From NCBI RefSeq assembly GCF_000005505.3, contig NC_016135.3, positions 24,398,613-24,462,612 of the forward strand: DNA of 64,000 nt, given 5' to 3'. The DNA is from Brachypodium distachyon (taxonomy: Eukaryota; Streptophyta; Magnoliopsida; Poales; Poaceae). The translations under genes and the position numbers were made by a program. The notes beneath the pieces were generated by a model. That model worked only from the letters and a program-made list of their open reading frames with translations, was not told the DNA's origin and made no database searches. Numbering within the stretch: position 1 is the first letter of the stretch; the number at the start of each line of letters is the position of its first letter. Of this stretch, positions 22,437-33,233 are shown piece after piece.

Positions 22437-24020
22437 CTTCTTCCCCCGGACGAAGGCGAGATGGGGCAGCGCCTTCACGGATTATTGGAGAGATACGGGA
22501 GGTCGGAGGAGGAGGAAGAAGGAAGACTATTATACGAGAGACCCGGCTGCCGGGGGCCATGTCATGTGTCACGGCTTTATTCCGGACGGAGGGAGACGTG
22601 GCCAAGTTTTCCGGAACGAGACGGGACGTGGCCGGCTTCTCCTGGCCATATTAGCTAGCAGGTACAGCCGTCCCGGTCCCTCCACTCCCCAGTTCAGCTC
22701 ATCTGTCTTTTGCTTAATTTTGAACGTTTTTTGGATGGACTCCGGTTGTAATCAAACTACTCCTCAGATAATTGAAGTTCGGTTGTAGAGCACGTGGCCA
22801 CGTCACGAGGTTATCGATTCGACGGTACGTAGGATACGTTTCCATGCATCATCATCTTCTTTTCCTTCTAAAAAGTGCGCGTCATCGCATAGAAAAGCTA
22901 GCTGATATACATGCAAAGCCAGGAGGGAGCGGGGTAGCTTTCGATCGGATAAAGTGCTGTCGTGAGAGTGATCTGACTTTGCGGTTGGATGTTTCCATTT
23001 GCTAATTAAGCATAGGCGGTAGTTGTTGTTTTTTAGAACAAGCATAGGCAGTAGTAGGAAAAAAAAAGAGTAGTACAGGATTTCACATCAAGCCTATATC
23101 AAATTTTGGGCCAGTCCGGCTTCCTGGGCCTATCTCGTTGCCTTCCTGGGCCTTATTGCTTTCTGAGATGTTCTCAACAGATTCTTAGTGGGCTTGGGCC
23201 TAAGGATTCTTGAACCAGTGATTTATGTATCCTAAAAAAAAGGTGATTCTTCTTCCGATTCTAAAAAATGAAAAGATTTGTATCCGTAACCTAGCGGCGG
23301 CGGCAGGAGTGAAAGAGAAAAATAGGGTTCCGACTTACATCTAAAGGAATTCGTAGGTTCCGTTCACTTCATGCGCCATTTTGCCGCTGTGAGGCGAGGG
23401 AAACCTTGGGTTCTGCTATACGTATCTAGAAGTGTTTGACAATATGAATCGTGTGGTATTCATCGCCGGTGCTAAGGTGTTTGACAATAAAGGTAGTGCT
23501 TACCGGGCGGTGCCACGGGGTCAGCGAGTTCTACTCACCGCCGGTCTGGTCTTGCGGATTTTGGGTTCGTGTACCCCCTAGACCCTTACGTGGATTTGAT
23601 GATTTTTTTGTAAGCATGCCATGGTGTTTTTGTTGATATGGTATTTTGTGTGGAGTCCTTTCGTATATTCTGGTACAAAACTTGTGTGGTTCGACAACCT
23701 GTACTTTTAGCGAATCATCCCAGCTGGGCCAAGTACGTTCAACGCTCATGCTTCCCATCTTTTTGGATGGGCGACTCAAGTGGCTTTTTGAAACCTTTGA
23801 ACGTAGCCAACTTCGTGTAGAGGTAAGAGCGGTACTATTCCCGCTCTAGTTCTAATTACAGTCTCTCTTTACCGAAGCATCGACAGTATTTCATGTTGCA
23901 ACAGTTATGAAGTTTGAGTATTGAAAAAACAAAATTGATTTTTCTTCCCCAGACTATGGCCATCCCAATCGAAAGAACCAGGTGAAACGGCCATGTAGGT
24001 GGGCATGTTGGCTATACTAG
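22437..24020. other. Spacer upstream of GABA transaminase
   Basis: Transaminase promoter (first few hundred bases), then AT-rich sequence with no recognisable gene. GTGTTTGACAATA is repeated at 23432 and 23477 around a 32-bp segment. The end of the spacer (about 23960-24020) matches about 29636-29690 upstream of the second DUF642 gene. Confidence 0.5.
23008..23055. mobile_element. 16-bp micro-insertion with 16-bp target duplication
   Basis: AAGCATAGGCGGTAGT (23008-23023) is repeated with one mismatch at 23040-23055. The insert TGTTGTTTTTTAGAAC lies between, reading as an A-rich tail on the minus strand. Confidence 0.5.
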
Positions 24021-24022
24021 TA

Positions 24023-26333
24023 CTCCCTCCGTCTAGGCCTGGTAATGGGTTGGATTCAAATGGTTTTTATGGTTCGGGCTCTCAACTGGGTCGTCTTTCG
24101 GTGGGTGGAAATGGATTGACTTCGCGAATGGATGGGTCTGGTGCGGTTTTAACGTAGAAATGGTTTGGGGTGGTTTGGTTTTGGACTCAAACGCTTTGGT
24201 TTTGTATGGGCTGAACCCGTGGATTCCCTTTGGGCTCGACCCGTGGGCAGAGGAGCAGCTAGCGTCGTGTCCAGCGTCTTCTCCGTCTTCCCCAGATCCT
24301 TGCTAGGGGCCTAGGGTTGCGCCGCCGCCGTCTCCCCCATCCGGCGCTCCACCGCCGGCGTACCTAGGGCCGCCGGATTCCGCGGATCCGGTCCCTCACG
24401 CTGCCTTCCCCCAGGAATTTCTCTGCCTAGATCATCCTCTCATTGGCTGGCCCTGCTAGCGATTGTTCCCCAAGGTCCTACTCTGTCACAAGATTCCACC
24501 AGGACAACTTCCTTTTGCTCCATCCGGTCTCAACCGAACCGCCATTCACTAAATCGGTAAGCAATGTTAGGTTCTGTTTTTGGATGAATCCGAGGATTGC
24601 TTTCCAGAATTTTCGTTTTACTCCCGTTTTTGTTGTTCAAGTAGGTGCAGTACTAATTGGATACCTATTTTATTTGAAGGTACTGATTGAGTAAATGTAC
24701 TTAAATTGGCTGTTGGCTTCAAGTACTGATTACAAGTGATTATTCACATGTCCTAATTTATTTTTTATTGTCTGTTCTGCTCACTATGTTTATGCAGAAT
24801 TCCCTAATGCATTGCTTGAATGTATAGAGAATTAACTACTAAATACTAATATTAATTTCACATATACAGCATGAGAGATGGTTATTTTGATAGGGCAGTT
24901 GGTCCTTTGCTAAGATGTTATTCCAGATTGACAGCACATGTCCACTGCCTCCTCCTAGTCACCGAGACCTTCCACATCTGCCCTGTGAGTGTATCTTAGT
25001 TGTGTTGTAGAACTGCAAGTTTGTCCTGCTTAATATGGTCTGATGCAAATGGTTTTTTTTTCCGTTAGGAAAACATAACCGTTGATACTAGAGTTTCTTG
25101 TTATGTCATGAGATGTTGTCTGTAATTACTGAATGTGCAATGCCAATCATGCAGCCAGAGCATGATAATCTCTGCATGTATATCTTCTAGTTATGTGAAG
25201 CTTGTATGAATATATGAAAAATCTGAAGCTTATCAGTGAAGCTTATCTGAATAACTATGTATGTAAAGTCTCAAAAGTTATGTGTGTGTAGCTACTATTA
25301 GTTCAGAATTAATTGAACTGAAGCTTAATTATGTCGAGACTAATTCCTGATGTTTCATCCCTGTATAGATATCACATGGGCCTCCCCTGCTATGCAAATA
25401 ATTTCCTTTCTATAAGCAGATCACTCCATGTTTCAGGTGGTGAAGTGTTCACACAAATCATTGTACAAGTGTTGAATGGAAGGAGTCCATGAAGATGGTG
25501 ACAAAATTGGTGTAAAAAGATGGGGCTTTTGCTCACTGACCAGATGCACTGAAGTTATGGACCCTAGTAAAGTTACTTGTGTAGTTACTCCCTATAAATC
25601 ATGTCTAATGAAGTAATAATTCAATCTATGTAACTAACCGTTAATTAAGCGGACATTTGATGGGACTTGATAGTTGCCATTGTTTGCCTGGAAGGATTTT
25701 TTTTTTTTTTGCAATTGTCATTTCACATTACATAATATTTGTTTCATTTGGACAGCAGGTTAACCTGTACTACACCTTTAATGTTTCACTTTAAGAGCTG
25801 AAGTACCGAATCCAACAGCCAGCACGTCTGCATGCACATCGTGATTGTGAGCTAAACTATCGATGGCTCTTCTAGCGTGTGTACCGTGGTTCCGAAATGG
25901 TCCGAAATGGTCCGAAATGGTTTGCCCAGTCCATTTGGTTGATTCGGATTGGAGTGGGTTGGATGTAGATCGCGTACCAGTTGGTCTGGACTGGATCGAA
26001 GGGTCTAGTGTTTGGGATGGATGCGGATTGGTTTTATGTATTGTCTTATCTGGTTTGGTGCGGGTATGGTCCGGATTTCAAACCATTACCAGGCCTACCT
26101 CCGTCCCTAATTAATTGACGCCGGCCGTTTTGCAAAGAAATCTCTGTAAATTTTCGAAATAAATCTGCAGTCCACATTTTCAATTAAACGTAGACTGTGC
26201 GTTGATTTCAAAAAAACAACAAGAGAGTTTTCGTAAAAGTTCTGATAGCACTTGAACTTCAGATTTATTTCAAAAATTTATAGGATTTTTTTTTTCAAAA
26301 CAGCGGGCATCAATTAATTACGAACGCAGGGAG
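24023..26333. mobile_element. Stowaway-like MITE split by a hAT insertion
   Basis: Left fragment 24023-24033 (CTCCCTCCGTC, preceded by TA) and right fragment 26098-26333. Joined across the insertion, the left terminus CTCCCTCCGTCCCTAATTA is the imperfect inverted repeat of the right terminus ending TAATTACGAACGCAGGGAG. Without the insert it would be about 239 bp. The right flanking dinucleotide is CA instead of TA. Confidence 0.7.
24034..26097. mobile_element. 2,064-bp non-autonomous hAT-like element
   Basis: 15-bp terminal inverted repeats TAGGCCTGGTAATGG / CCATTACCAGGCCTA, with an exact 8-bp target duplication CCTCCGTC (24026-24033, 26098-26105), as expected for hAT transposons. Subterminal regions are rich in short repeats: GGTTTGG-type motifs at the left and GGTCCGAAAT three times from 25891 at the right. 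No transposase frame is present. A GC-rich stretch at about 24240-24420 looks unlike the rest and could be captured host sequence. Confidence 0.85.
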
Positions 26334-26677
26334 CAGAAAGTGAAACGCGCGCAGAACTTGGTCGAGTCGTGGTGTGCCGTCCCCAGCCCAGATGCACGTA
26401 CCCCTGCCAGCTGATGGAGCGAATACTGGCGGGATCCTCCATCCTCGATCCCCTGGCCCCATTTCAACGTCCGTACGTGCTGCATGCAGCAGCTGCAGGC
26501 CTGCAGCCAGATGCACACAGTGTACGTAACTGCGGCACGTGATTGCACGCAGGGGGGACACGGGGAAGTTGCATCGTCGTCTCCACCCACTAGGACACGC
26601 GGTAGAGCAGGAAGATCCACGAGAGGCCCAAGCGGGCATTTGCACGCACAGTATCGCTCGTCCTACGTCCGTCCCTG

Positions 26678-26685
26678 TATATAAG
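26678..26685 (+). promoter_or_regulatory. TATA box of first DUF642 gene
   Basis: TATATAAG about 120 bp before the ATG. The same box in the same context occurs upstream of the second copy. A (GA)n tract lies between the box and the ATG, in the probable 5' UTR. Confidence 0.6.
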
Positions 26686-26719
26686 TGGATCACACGTCTC
26701 CTACCTTTGCAAGAGCCAG

Positions 26720-26722
26720 AGA

Positions 26723-26758
<36 letters not shown>
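26720..26758. repeat. (GA)n microsatellite in 5' UTR
   Basis: About 19 GA units with one early interruption, immediately upstream of the DUF642 start codon. Absent from the paralogous leader of the second gene. Confidence 0.8.
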
Positions 26759-26760
<2 letters not shown>

Positions 26761-26804
26761 CACCTCGATTATAAGTGGTCAGCCGGGTCGACACTCATCG
26801 ATCG

Positions 26805-28704
26805 ATGGTGATCAGCCGCGTCGCGCTCCTTCTGCTCGTCTGCGCGGCTGCCCGACCTGCTTCTGCCGGAGATGGTGAGAGCCTCTGAAAGACCACTGCT
26901 GTCGCTACTTCTTCTTCTTCCGTGCATGTAATTCATTACCTGCAAATATCATGTATATCCGCATACGCAAGTAGTACTCCGTACCTACTAGCGATCGATC
27001 GATCGATCGATCGATCATCCCAGCATATATCAAAGCTAGCAGCTGCAAATACCTACTACAATTAGTGTAGCTTCTTACTTAGACAGACCAAGGATTAGCA
27101 TCGCACTAGTAATGGAAGTACACAGTCATCGATCCCACTCCCAGTAGTGCAGGTTCTAGCTAGGCTTGTAGCTCCGGCCAGCCACCGGTCGGCGCAGAGT
27201 ATTCTGAGGAAGTATGGCAGGATCGATCACGTACCCCCCGTTCGATGGAACGGGATCGATACTCGATCCTGCTTCTGATTTGTCAGGGACTGCATTCATG
27301 TGAGAGTTGACGGGGTGCAACATTTCCCAAAAAATGCTGCCTCGACGGTTGACTTGTTCTAAGATCCGTGTCAGTGATACTACCACAGAAGTCCAATCCT
27401 AAGCTTAAAAAACCTCCCCAAACTGCCAGATTCTCTTTTGGCTCAGTGGGCTATCCATGTGCAATTAATCCAGCATACTCTCTACTACAGTAACCTTACA
27501 CGTCATGCTTGCTCACTCGAATTAATCGATCGTTCTTGCACACGCACCGCACGCACGCATTGCAGGCCTGCTCCAGAACGGCAACTTCGAGTGCGCCCCG
27601 GACGTGTCCCAGATGAACGGCACGCGCGTGACGAGCCCCTACGCCATCCCCAGCTGGGAATCCACGGGCTGCGTGGAGTACATCCAGTCCGGAACGACCC
27701 AGGACAACGGCATGGTCCTGGCGGTTCCCGAGGGCGCGCACGCCGTGCGGCTGGGCGTCGACTCCTCCGTCCGGCAGCAGCTCACCGTCACCGCCGGCGC
27801 CTACTACTCCGTCACCTTCAGCGCGGCGCGCACCTGCGCGCAGTCCGAGAAGCTCAGCCTCTCCGTCATCCCCTGCAGCCCGGACCACGCTCCCAGCGCG
27901 CTACCCATCCAGACGGTCTACAGCACCAGCGGCTGGGACTCCTACTCCTGGGCCTTCCTCGCGACGCAGGACGGGGCCGTCACCCTCGTCATCCACCACG
28001 CCGACGACGGCGTCGACGACCCGGCCTGCGGGCCTATCCTCGACGCCGTCGCCATCAAGACGCTCACCGTCCCCAACCCTCCTTGTCAGGAAGGCGGCAG
28101 TAATATGCTGAGGAACGGGGGGTTCGAGGAAGGTCCTTACATGATCCCTGGCAGCGCGGCGTGCGGCGTGCTCGTGCCGCCCATGGACGAGGACGACGTG
28201 TCGCCGCTCCCGGGGTGGATGATCATGTCCTACTCCAAGGCGGTGAAATACATCGGCTCGGACCACTTCGCGGTGCCGTCGGGGACCCGCGCCGTGGAGC
28301 TGGTGGCGGGCGTGGAGGCGGCGCTGGTGCAGGAGGTGGACACCGTGCCGGGGTCGGCATGCCGGATGGAGTTCTCCGTCGGGGACGCCGGCAACGGGTG
28401 CGCGGCCTGCGAGACGGAGTCGGCGCCCGGCCTCGGCATGCGCGTGACGGCGGCCGCCGCGGAAGGGAGCACCAGCGTGGCGCACTGCTCCAAGGGCGAC
28501 GGCGGATCAGGGTGGGAGCGCGGGGTGCTGGAGTTCAAGGCCGTGGAGAAGCGAACCCGTGTGGTGCTGTTTAGCGCGGGCTATCATACCAGGTCTGATG
28601 GCTCCGGCACGCTCTGCGGGCCTGTTGTCGATGACGTCTCGCTCGTCTGCGCGGCTTCGTCCGCGCCGCCGCCTGCTCAACGCCGCCGGTTGCTTCGTCG
28701 GTAG
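26805..28704 (+). CDS. DUF642 secreted cell-wall protein, copy 1
   Basis: Two exons, 26805-26874 and 27566-28704 (402 aa). Residues 1-22 are a hydrophobic signal peptide (VALLLLVCAAARPASAGD). The mature protein starts GLLQNGNFE and contains two tandem galactose-binding-like domains, the DUF642 architecture. Family motifs visible are AIPSWESTGCVEYI, VPEGAHAVRLG, TFSAARTCAQSEKL, DGVDDPACGPILDAVAIK, LRNGGFEEGPY and LCGPVVDDVSL. Members are apoplastic, interact with cell-wall polysaccharide and pectin methylesterase, and affect growth. Here the C-terminus is an unusual basic tail (RRRLLRR) after a Pro/Ala linker. It has a close tandem paralogue at 30262. The intron contains a (GATC)n run (26993-27017). 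Confidence 0.9.
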
Positions 28705-29604
28705 TTGCTCTCTTTTTGTAATTTGAACACTTCCCTCTTCTTAAATTTGAACCCTTCTTCAGTTGTACTACCAGCTTGGCATTTTCTTTCGTTTTTCTTC
28801 TCTCCGCAAGAACATCAACAATTTTGGACGAATAGGCATTCCGGAGAATATTTTTTTTCAAGAATGCAAAGGGGTGCGTCATCAAATTAAGGGAGAATAA
28901 ATCTCACAGGGAATTTCTTGGGAACCATTTCGTTCTAAACTACGTCAGCCAGTTCACTGCAGGATTCCCAAGTGATTTGTTTACAGACGAATTTATTAAG
29001 AAGATCATACTTCCAGTTTTTTTTAGAATTCATACTGCATCAATTCGAAATTGCGTGCTTGATCAAGGTTATCATCAAGAGAGTAGTCCATATTTCATTC
29101 TTAAATGTCACTTGCCGGAAGCATAACTCCCTGAATTTGAAAACCGGTTATTTAGACCTGTGAAATCCTTAATACCATTTAAATCAACCCCTATGCGGTT
29201 TTAGAGCCTACGTGTCACATTTAGGACCGTTTAGAGGCTGATCAGACGATTTGACTTTATTTCGATGACGTCAGAATATGAATTTCTTTCTTTTTTGAGC
29301 GAAAGAAGAAGAATAACGTGGTACAACCATCGTCCACCGACAGGAATCAGGCCCATCGAAGAAAGAGGTTGGGCATGTAATTCGGCGCGGCCGGCGGAGA
29401 AAAGAAGGCACACGTTGACAAAAAGCCCATCTCCCTGCTGCCTCTGGCCCTTTTCCCGTTGCAGAGGCATGGGCATGGCGACTGGGTTCGTGCTCAGCTA
29501 GTCAGCTGGGCCAGCCAAGTGCCCTTACCGGGCTCCTCGCTGGACGCCGCCGGGCCACGAATTGCTCGAGACGGGAAAAAGGGACTCATGGATGGACTTA
29601 TCCC
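28705..29604. other. Spacer between DUF642 copies
   Basis: Probable 3' UTR, then AT-rich sequence with no gene. A segment at about 29190-29280 (CACATTTAGGACCGTTTAGAG, then a GATGACG) is similar to 32485-32550 downstream of copy 2, so the duplication reaches beyond the genes. Confidence 0.45.
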
Positions 29605-29640
29605 GCCCTCTCTCTCAAAAAAAAAGGATGGACTTATCCC
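29590..29640. mobile_element. 21-bp A-tailed micro-insertion with 15-bp target duplication
   Basis: GGATGGACTTATCCC is present exactly at 29590-29604 and 29626-29640. The 21-bp insert between them is GCCCTCTCTCTC plus nine A. Confidence 0.65.
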
Positions 29641-30049
29641 AATCCAAAGAACCAGGTGAAACCGGCGGCCATGTGGGCGTGTGGCTAGTCGATAAGTCAA
29701 CCGCGTGCAGGCTGGCTGGGCGCGTCGTCGTGTTGTTCCGTCCCCAGACGCCACCCGACCCAGCCGCAGCCCGCCGGCCGCTGGAGCGAATACCGGAATC
29801 CTCCCCCATTTCAACGCCTCAACGGCCGTGCATGCAGTCGCAGACCAGCTGCAGCCAGATACTACATGCAGTGTACCGCCGCACGTGATTGCACGCAGGG
29901 GCCCGTTGCATCAGCGCCACCCACGAGGACACGCGGTGGAGCAAGGAAGGAGAGGCAGGCGGCAGATCCACGAGAGGGTCAGGACTCAGGACGCGCGGCA
30001 ATTTTGTACGTACCAAAATGGTATCGCGCGCTCGTCCTAGGACGTCCAT

Positions 30050-30057
30050 ATATATAA
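30050..30057 (+). promoter_or_regulatory. TATA box of second DUF642 gene
   Basis: ATATATAAG in the same sequence context as the first copy (after a CGTCC segment), about 205 bp before the ATG. Confidence 0.55.
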
Positions 30058-30261
30058 GAGTGTATCCACGCCTCTTAGCCTACGAGCCGTGGATCCCATT
30101 ATATATAGAGACGTAGACGTAGCTCTGGAAGGACACCTACAGGCTACAGCCAGCGTATCAGTTATAGTACGTAGTTAAGCTCGATAACGCCTTGCGAGAG
30201 AGAGGACCACTGCTCGCCGTGTTAATTAGCTGGCCGGCTGGGTCGACACACCCGTCGATCG

Positions 30262-32054
30262 ATGGTGATCAACGGCGCGCGCGGCCGCGTCGCGCTCCTC
30301 TTGCTCGTCTGCGCGGCTGCCCGGCCTGCTTTTGCCGGAGATGGTGAGAGCCTCTGAAATGCACTGTTGCTAGTACTTCTCATTTATTCCATGCATGATT
30401 AATTCATTCGTTGCCTGCAAATACCATGCATCCGCGTCCGTACATTCTGGTATTCGATCGATCATCCCCGTAGCAGGCTAGCAGCTGCAAATATATACAT
30501 GTAGTTTTTTTTCAGAAAAAATACATACATGTAGTTAGTGTAGCTTCTTACTTAACTAGATAGAACGATCTTTGCAAAGAAAAGAAAAACTAGCATTCCT
30601 CCTTTTAATAAAGAATGTCTCAATTTTGATTAAATTTAAATGCATTTATACACTTAGTTATGTCAAACTTGAGATATCTTTTGTGGGACGGAGGGAGAAG
30701 AAGAACAAGGATTAGCACTAGTAATGGAAATTACACGCAGTCATCGGAGTGCAACGTCTCCCCAAAAATGCTGGCGCGGGTTGACTTGTTCTAGGTTCAA
30801 ATCAATCCGGAGCATTAAAACGTCTTGAAACGGCCAGATTATGTTGGCTAGCTCAGTGTGCCGGCTTTACATGTGCACATTAGTTCAGCAGTACCTTACA
30901 CGTCATTCATTCGTGCACTTGCAGGCCTGCTCCAGAACGGCAACTTCGAGTACGCCCCGGACGGGTCCCAGATGAACGGCACGCGCGTGACGGGGCCCCA
31001 CGCGATCCCCAACTGGGAATCCACGGGCTTCGTGGAGTACATCGACTCCGGAACAACCCAGGGCGGCATGGTCCTGTCGGTTCCCGAGGGCGCGCACGCG
31101 GTGCGGCTGGGCGTGGACTCCTCCGTCCGGCAGCAGCTCAGCGTCACCAACGGCTCCTACTACTCCGTCACCTTCAGCGCGGCACGCACCTGCGCGCAGT
31201 CCGAGAAGCTTCGCCTCTCCGTCATCCCCGGCCACGACGACGACGCTCCCAACGAGCTCCCCATCCAGACGGTCTACAGCACCAGCGGCTGGGACTCCTA
31301 CTCCTGGGCCTTCATCGCCGCGCAGGACGGCGCCGTCACCCTCGTCATCCACCATGCCGACGACGGCGTCGACGACCCGGCCTGCGGTCCCATCATCGAC
31401 GCCGTGGCCATCAAGACGCTCACCATCCCCAACCCTCCTTATTCCCAAGACGGAAGCGGCGGCAGCAAGAACGACTTGCTGAGGAACGGCGGGTTCGAGG
31501 AAGGGCCGTACATGATCCCCGGCAGCGCGGCGTGCGGGGTGCTGGTGCCGCCCATGGACGAGGACGCCGTGTCGCCGCTCCCGGGGTGGATGGTGATGTC
31601 CTACTCCAAGGCGGTCAAGTACGTCGACGTGTCGGGGACCCGCGCCGTGGAGCTGGTGGCCGGCGTGGAGGCGGCGCTGGTGCAGGAGGTGGAGACGGTG
31701 CCTGGGGCGGACTGCAGGATGGAGTTCTCCGTCGGGGACGCCGGCGACGGGTGCGCCGCGGCCTGCGACGACGACGACGCGAACGGCAACGGCATCGGCA
31801 TGCGCGTGACGGCGGCCGCGGGGGAAGCGAGCACCAGCGTGGCGCACTGCTCCAAGGGTGGAAGGTGGGAGCGCGGGGTGCTGGAGTTCAAGGCCGTGGA
31901 GAGCCGCACCCGCGTGGTGCTGTTTAGCGCCGGGTATCACACCAGGTCGGACGGCAGCGGCACGCTCTGCGGGCCTGTTGTCGACGACGTCTCGCTCGTC
32001 TGCGCTTCGTCCACACCGCCGCCTGCTCGCCGCCGGTTGCTTCGTCGTCGTTAA
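30262..32054 (+). CDS. DUF642 secreted cell-wall protein, copy 2
   Basis: Two exons, 30262-30343 and 30925-32054 (403 aa). Same architecture as copy 1: a signal peptide (slightly longer, with an inserted NGARGR near the start), two galactose-binding-like domains and a basic tail RRRLLRRR. Exon 2 aligns with copy 1 almost throughout. Differences include a Ser/Gly-rich insertion between domains (QDGSGGSKND), loss of about six residues after VKYV, and an acidic DDDDANGNG loop replacing ETESAPG in domain 2. The reading frame is intact and coding GC is equally high, so both copies appear functional. The intron carries a Stowaway-like MITE and a micro-insertion absent from copy 1. Confidence 0.9.
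30495..30536. mobile_element. 18-bp micro-insertion with 12-bp target duplication in DUF642-2 intron
   Basis: ATACATGTAGTT at 30495-30506 and 30525-30536 flanks TTTTTTCAGAAAAAATAC. The homologous intron of copy 1 reads straight through from GCAGCTGCAAATAC to TTAGTGTAGCTTCTTACTTA (27040-27085) without insert or duplication, so an empty site is available inside the window. Confidence 0.65.
30593..30698. mobile_element. Stowaway-like MITE in DUF642-2 intron
   Basis: The left end has ATTCCTCCTTTTAATAAAGA then ATGTCTCAATTTTGA. The right end has TTGAGATATCTTTTGTGGGA then CGGAGGGAG. It is a diverged relative of the element at 16873 and is absent from the copy 1 intron. Confidence 0.7.
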
Positions 32055-32266
32055 TGCGTTTTGGAGTTTCCGTGACCAATGGCATGCAGTCTCTGCAGCA
32101 AATCATAGTAGTACGCAGCTCTCTCCTCTCTGCAGTATGCAGTCTCCGTGACCAATGGCATTCGAGACGCAAAAATCTCACAGGGAATTCTTGGGAAATG
32201 TTTCGTTCTAAACTTGCGTGTTACATGATTACATCAAGGTTATCAACCGCCGGTGAAAGAATACTT

Positions 32267-32318
32267 TGCACATCAAGAAGTATTTATTTTTTCTTTGAGA
32301 ATCTGCACATCAAGAAGT
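32267..32318. mobile_element. 22-bp micro-insertion with 15-bp target duplication
   Basis: TGCACATCAAGAAGT is exact at 32267-32281 and 32304-32318. The 22-bp insert is T-rich and ends CTTTGAGAATC, i.e. GATTCTCAAAG plus an A-rich tail on the minus strand. Confidence 0.6.
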
Positions 32319-32841
32319 GTTTCGTTCCGGTGCGCGGCGGAACTAGCCGAAGTCACAGCCTGGGCACTGAGGCCCAAGCCCACTTAAGAATCTGCTGAGA
32401 ACATCTAAACAAAAAGAAAAAAGTCTATATTTTGTATCTCCGGAGACGTATAATTCCGAAGTCGAAAATCTCTAATTTTAACCCGACACAGCACATTTAA
32501 GACGGTTTAGAGAATGATCTGAATTTTTTTTATTGACCGATGACGCTAACGGGGCCACGAGCCTGCCCTATCTTCTCTTTCTTCCTACGTGTTTCTCTCC
32601 GTGCACAAGCCTCTTCCCGAGCTTCCCAGGTGGCCGCGCCGCCTGGCCCCGACCCCGGGCCGCCCGGCGTGCCGCCTGCCGCCCCGCTCGCGCCGGCCGC
32701 CGCACGCCGCCGTCCCCTGCCCGGGCCGAACTCCAAGGCCGCCACCGCCTCCATGGGGTCGCTCCTGCTGTCTGCCGGCGCGCACGGGGAGAGTAGGGCG
32801 CTGCCCAACGCTCGCGGTCAGAGTTCATGGCGAGTTTAGGC
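32319..32841. other. GC-rich region of unknown content
   Basis: From about 32540 the sequence becomes very GC-rich with Pro/Ala/Arg-rich frames on both strands and no recognisable domain. It adjoins the methyltransferase fragment and may be part of the same captured DNA. Confidence 0.3.
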
Positions 32842-32995
32842 GGCTCTCATGTCCATGACGTTCCTGACCCTGGACCAGTCGACGCCGAGCGTTGAGGTAG
32901 GACTTGTCGATAACCCTGCGCCAATGCTGGTAGTCGACGGCGAAGTTCTCGAGCGTCCGCTTCCCGTATACCACATCATCAGTCAAATTGTGCCA
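32842..32995 (-). pseudogene. Fragment of a plant DUF248-type methyltransferase (PMT/QUA2 family)
   Basis: Read on the minus strand, one frame gives ENFAVDYQHWRRVIDKSYLN. After a two-base frameshift at about 32893 another frame gives LGVDWSRVRNVMDMRA. Together these are the segment around the VRNVMDM S-adenosylmethionine-binding motif of plant putative methyltransferases that act in Golgi polysaccharide methylation. The fragment covers about 50 residues of a family normally above 600. It is frameshifted and ends abruptly after the motif. It is most likely transposon-captured or a decayed remnant. Confidence 0.7.
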
Positions 32996-33192
32996 GATCA
33001 ACGCCGAACCGCTTTAAACGTGACGGATCAGCTATAATACCGCTATGTGATGTGATTTATCTGGTATTGTGAATTTTAACGTTAAAATTAGACGGTTTTG
33101 AACTTCAGGAATTATGCGTCCAACAACATACATTTAGGGAGAAATATTGACTTATCTCAAACAAAAAAGAATACGGTAAGAATAGACAAATT

Positions 33193-33233
33193 GAGCAGCC
33201 CAGAATTCATCTAAAAGAAAGAGCAGCCCAGAA
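33193..33233. mobile_element. 15-bp micro-insertion with 13-bp target duplication
   Basis: GAGCAGCCCAGAA is exact at 33193-33205 and 33221-33233. The insert is TTCATCTAAAAGAAA. Confidence 0.55.

Larger units (their letters stand above)
23960..32054 (+). repeat. Tandem segmental duplication carrying two DUF642 genes
   Basis: Unit 1 runs from about 23960 to 28704 and unit 2 from about 29636 to 32054. Shared landmarks in order: AAAGAACCAGGTGAAAC, a CCGTCCCCAG promoter segment, TGGAGCGAATAC, a TATATAAG box, exon 1, a GCAGCTGCAAATA intron segment and all of exon 2. Similarity extends into the 3' flank (GGGAATT..TTGGGAA..TTTCGTTCTAAAC near 28910 and 32176). Unit 1 is longer mainly because it holds the 2.3-kb nested transposon insertion. 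Confidence 0.85.

Noticed and set aside
22291..22788. 165-codon plus-strand frame over the GABA transaminase start
   Set aside because: It is antisense to the well-supported first exon and promoter of the transaminase and rich in Arg/Gly with no domain.
26993..27017. Palindromic (GATC)n run as a regulatory site
   Set aside because: A simple tetranucleotide repeat within an intron, with no reason to infer function.
28161..28574. Long alternative frames inside both DUF642 genes
   Set aside because: Shadows of GC-rich coding sequence; the annotated frame carries all family motifs.
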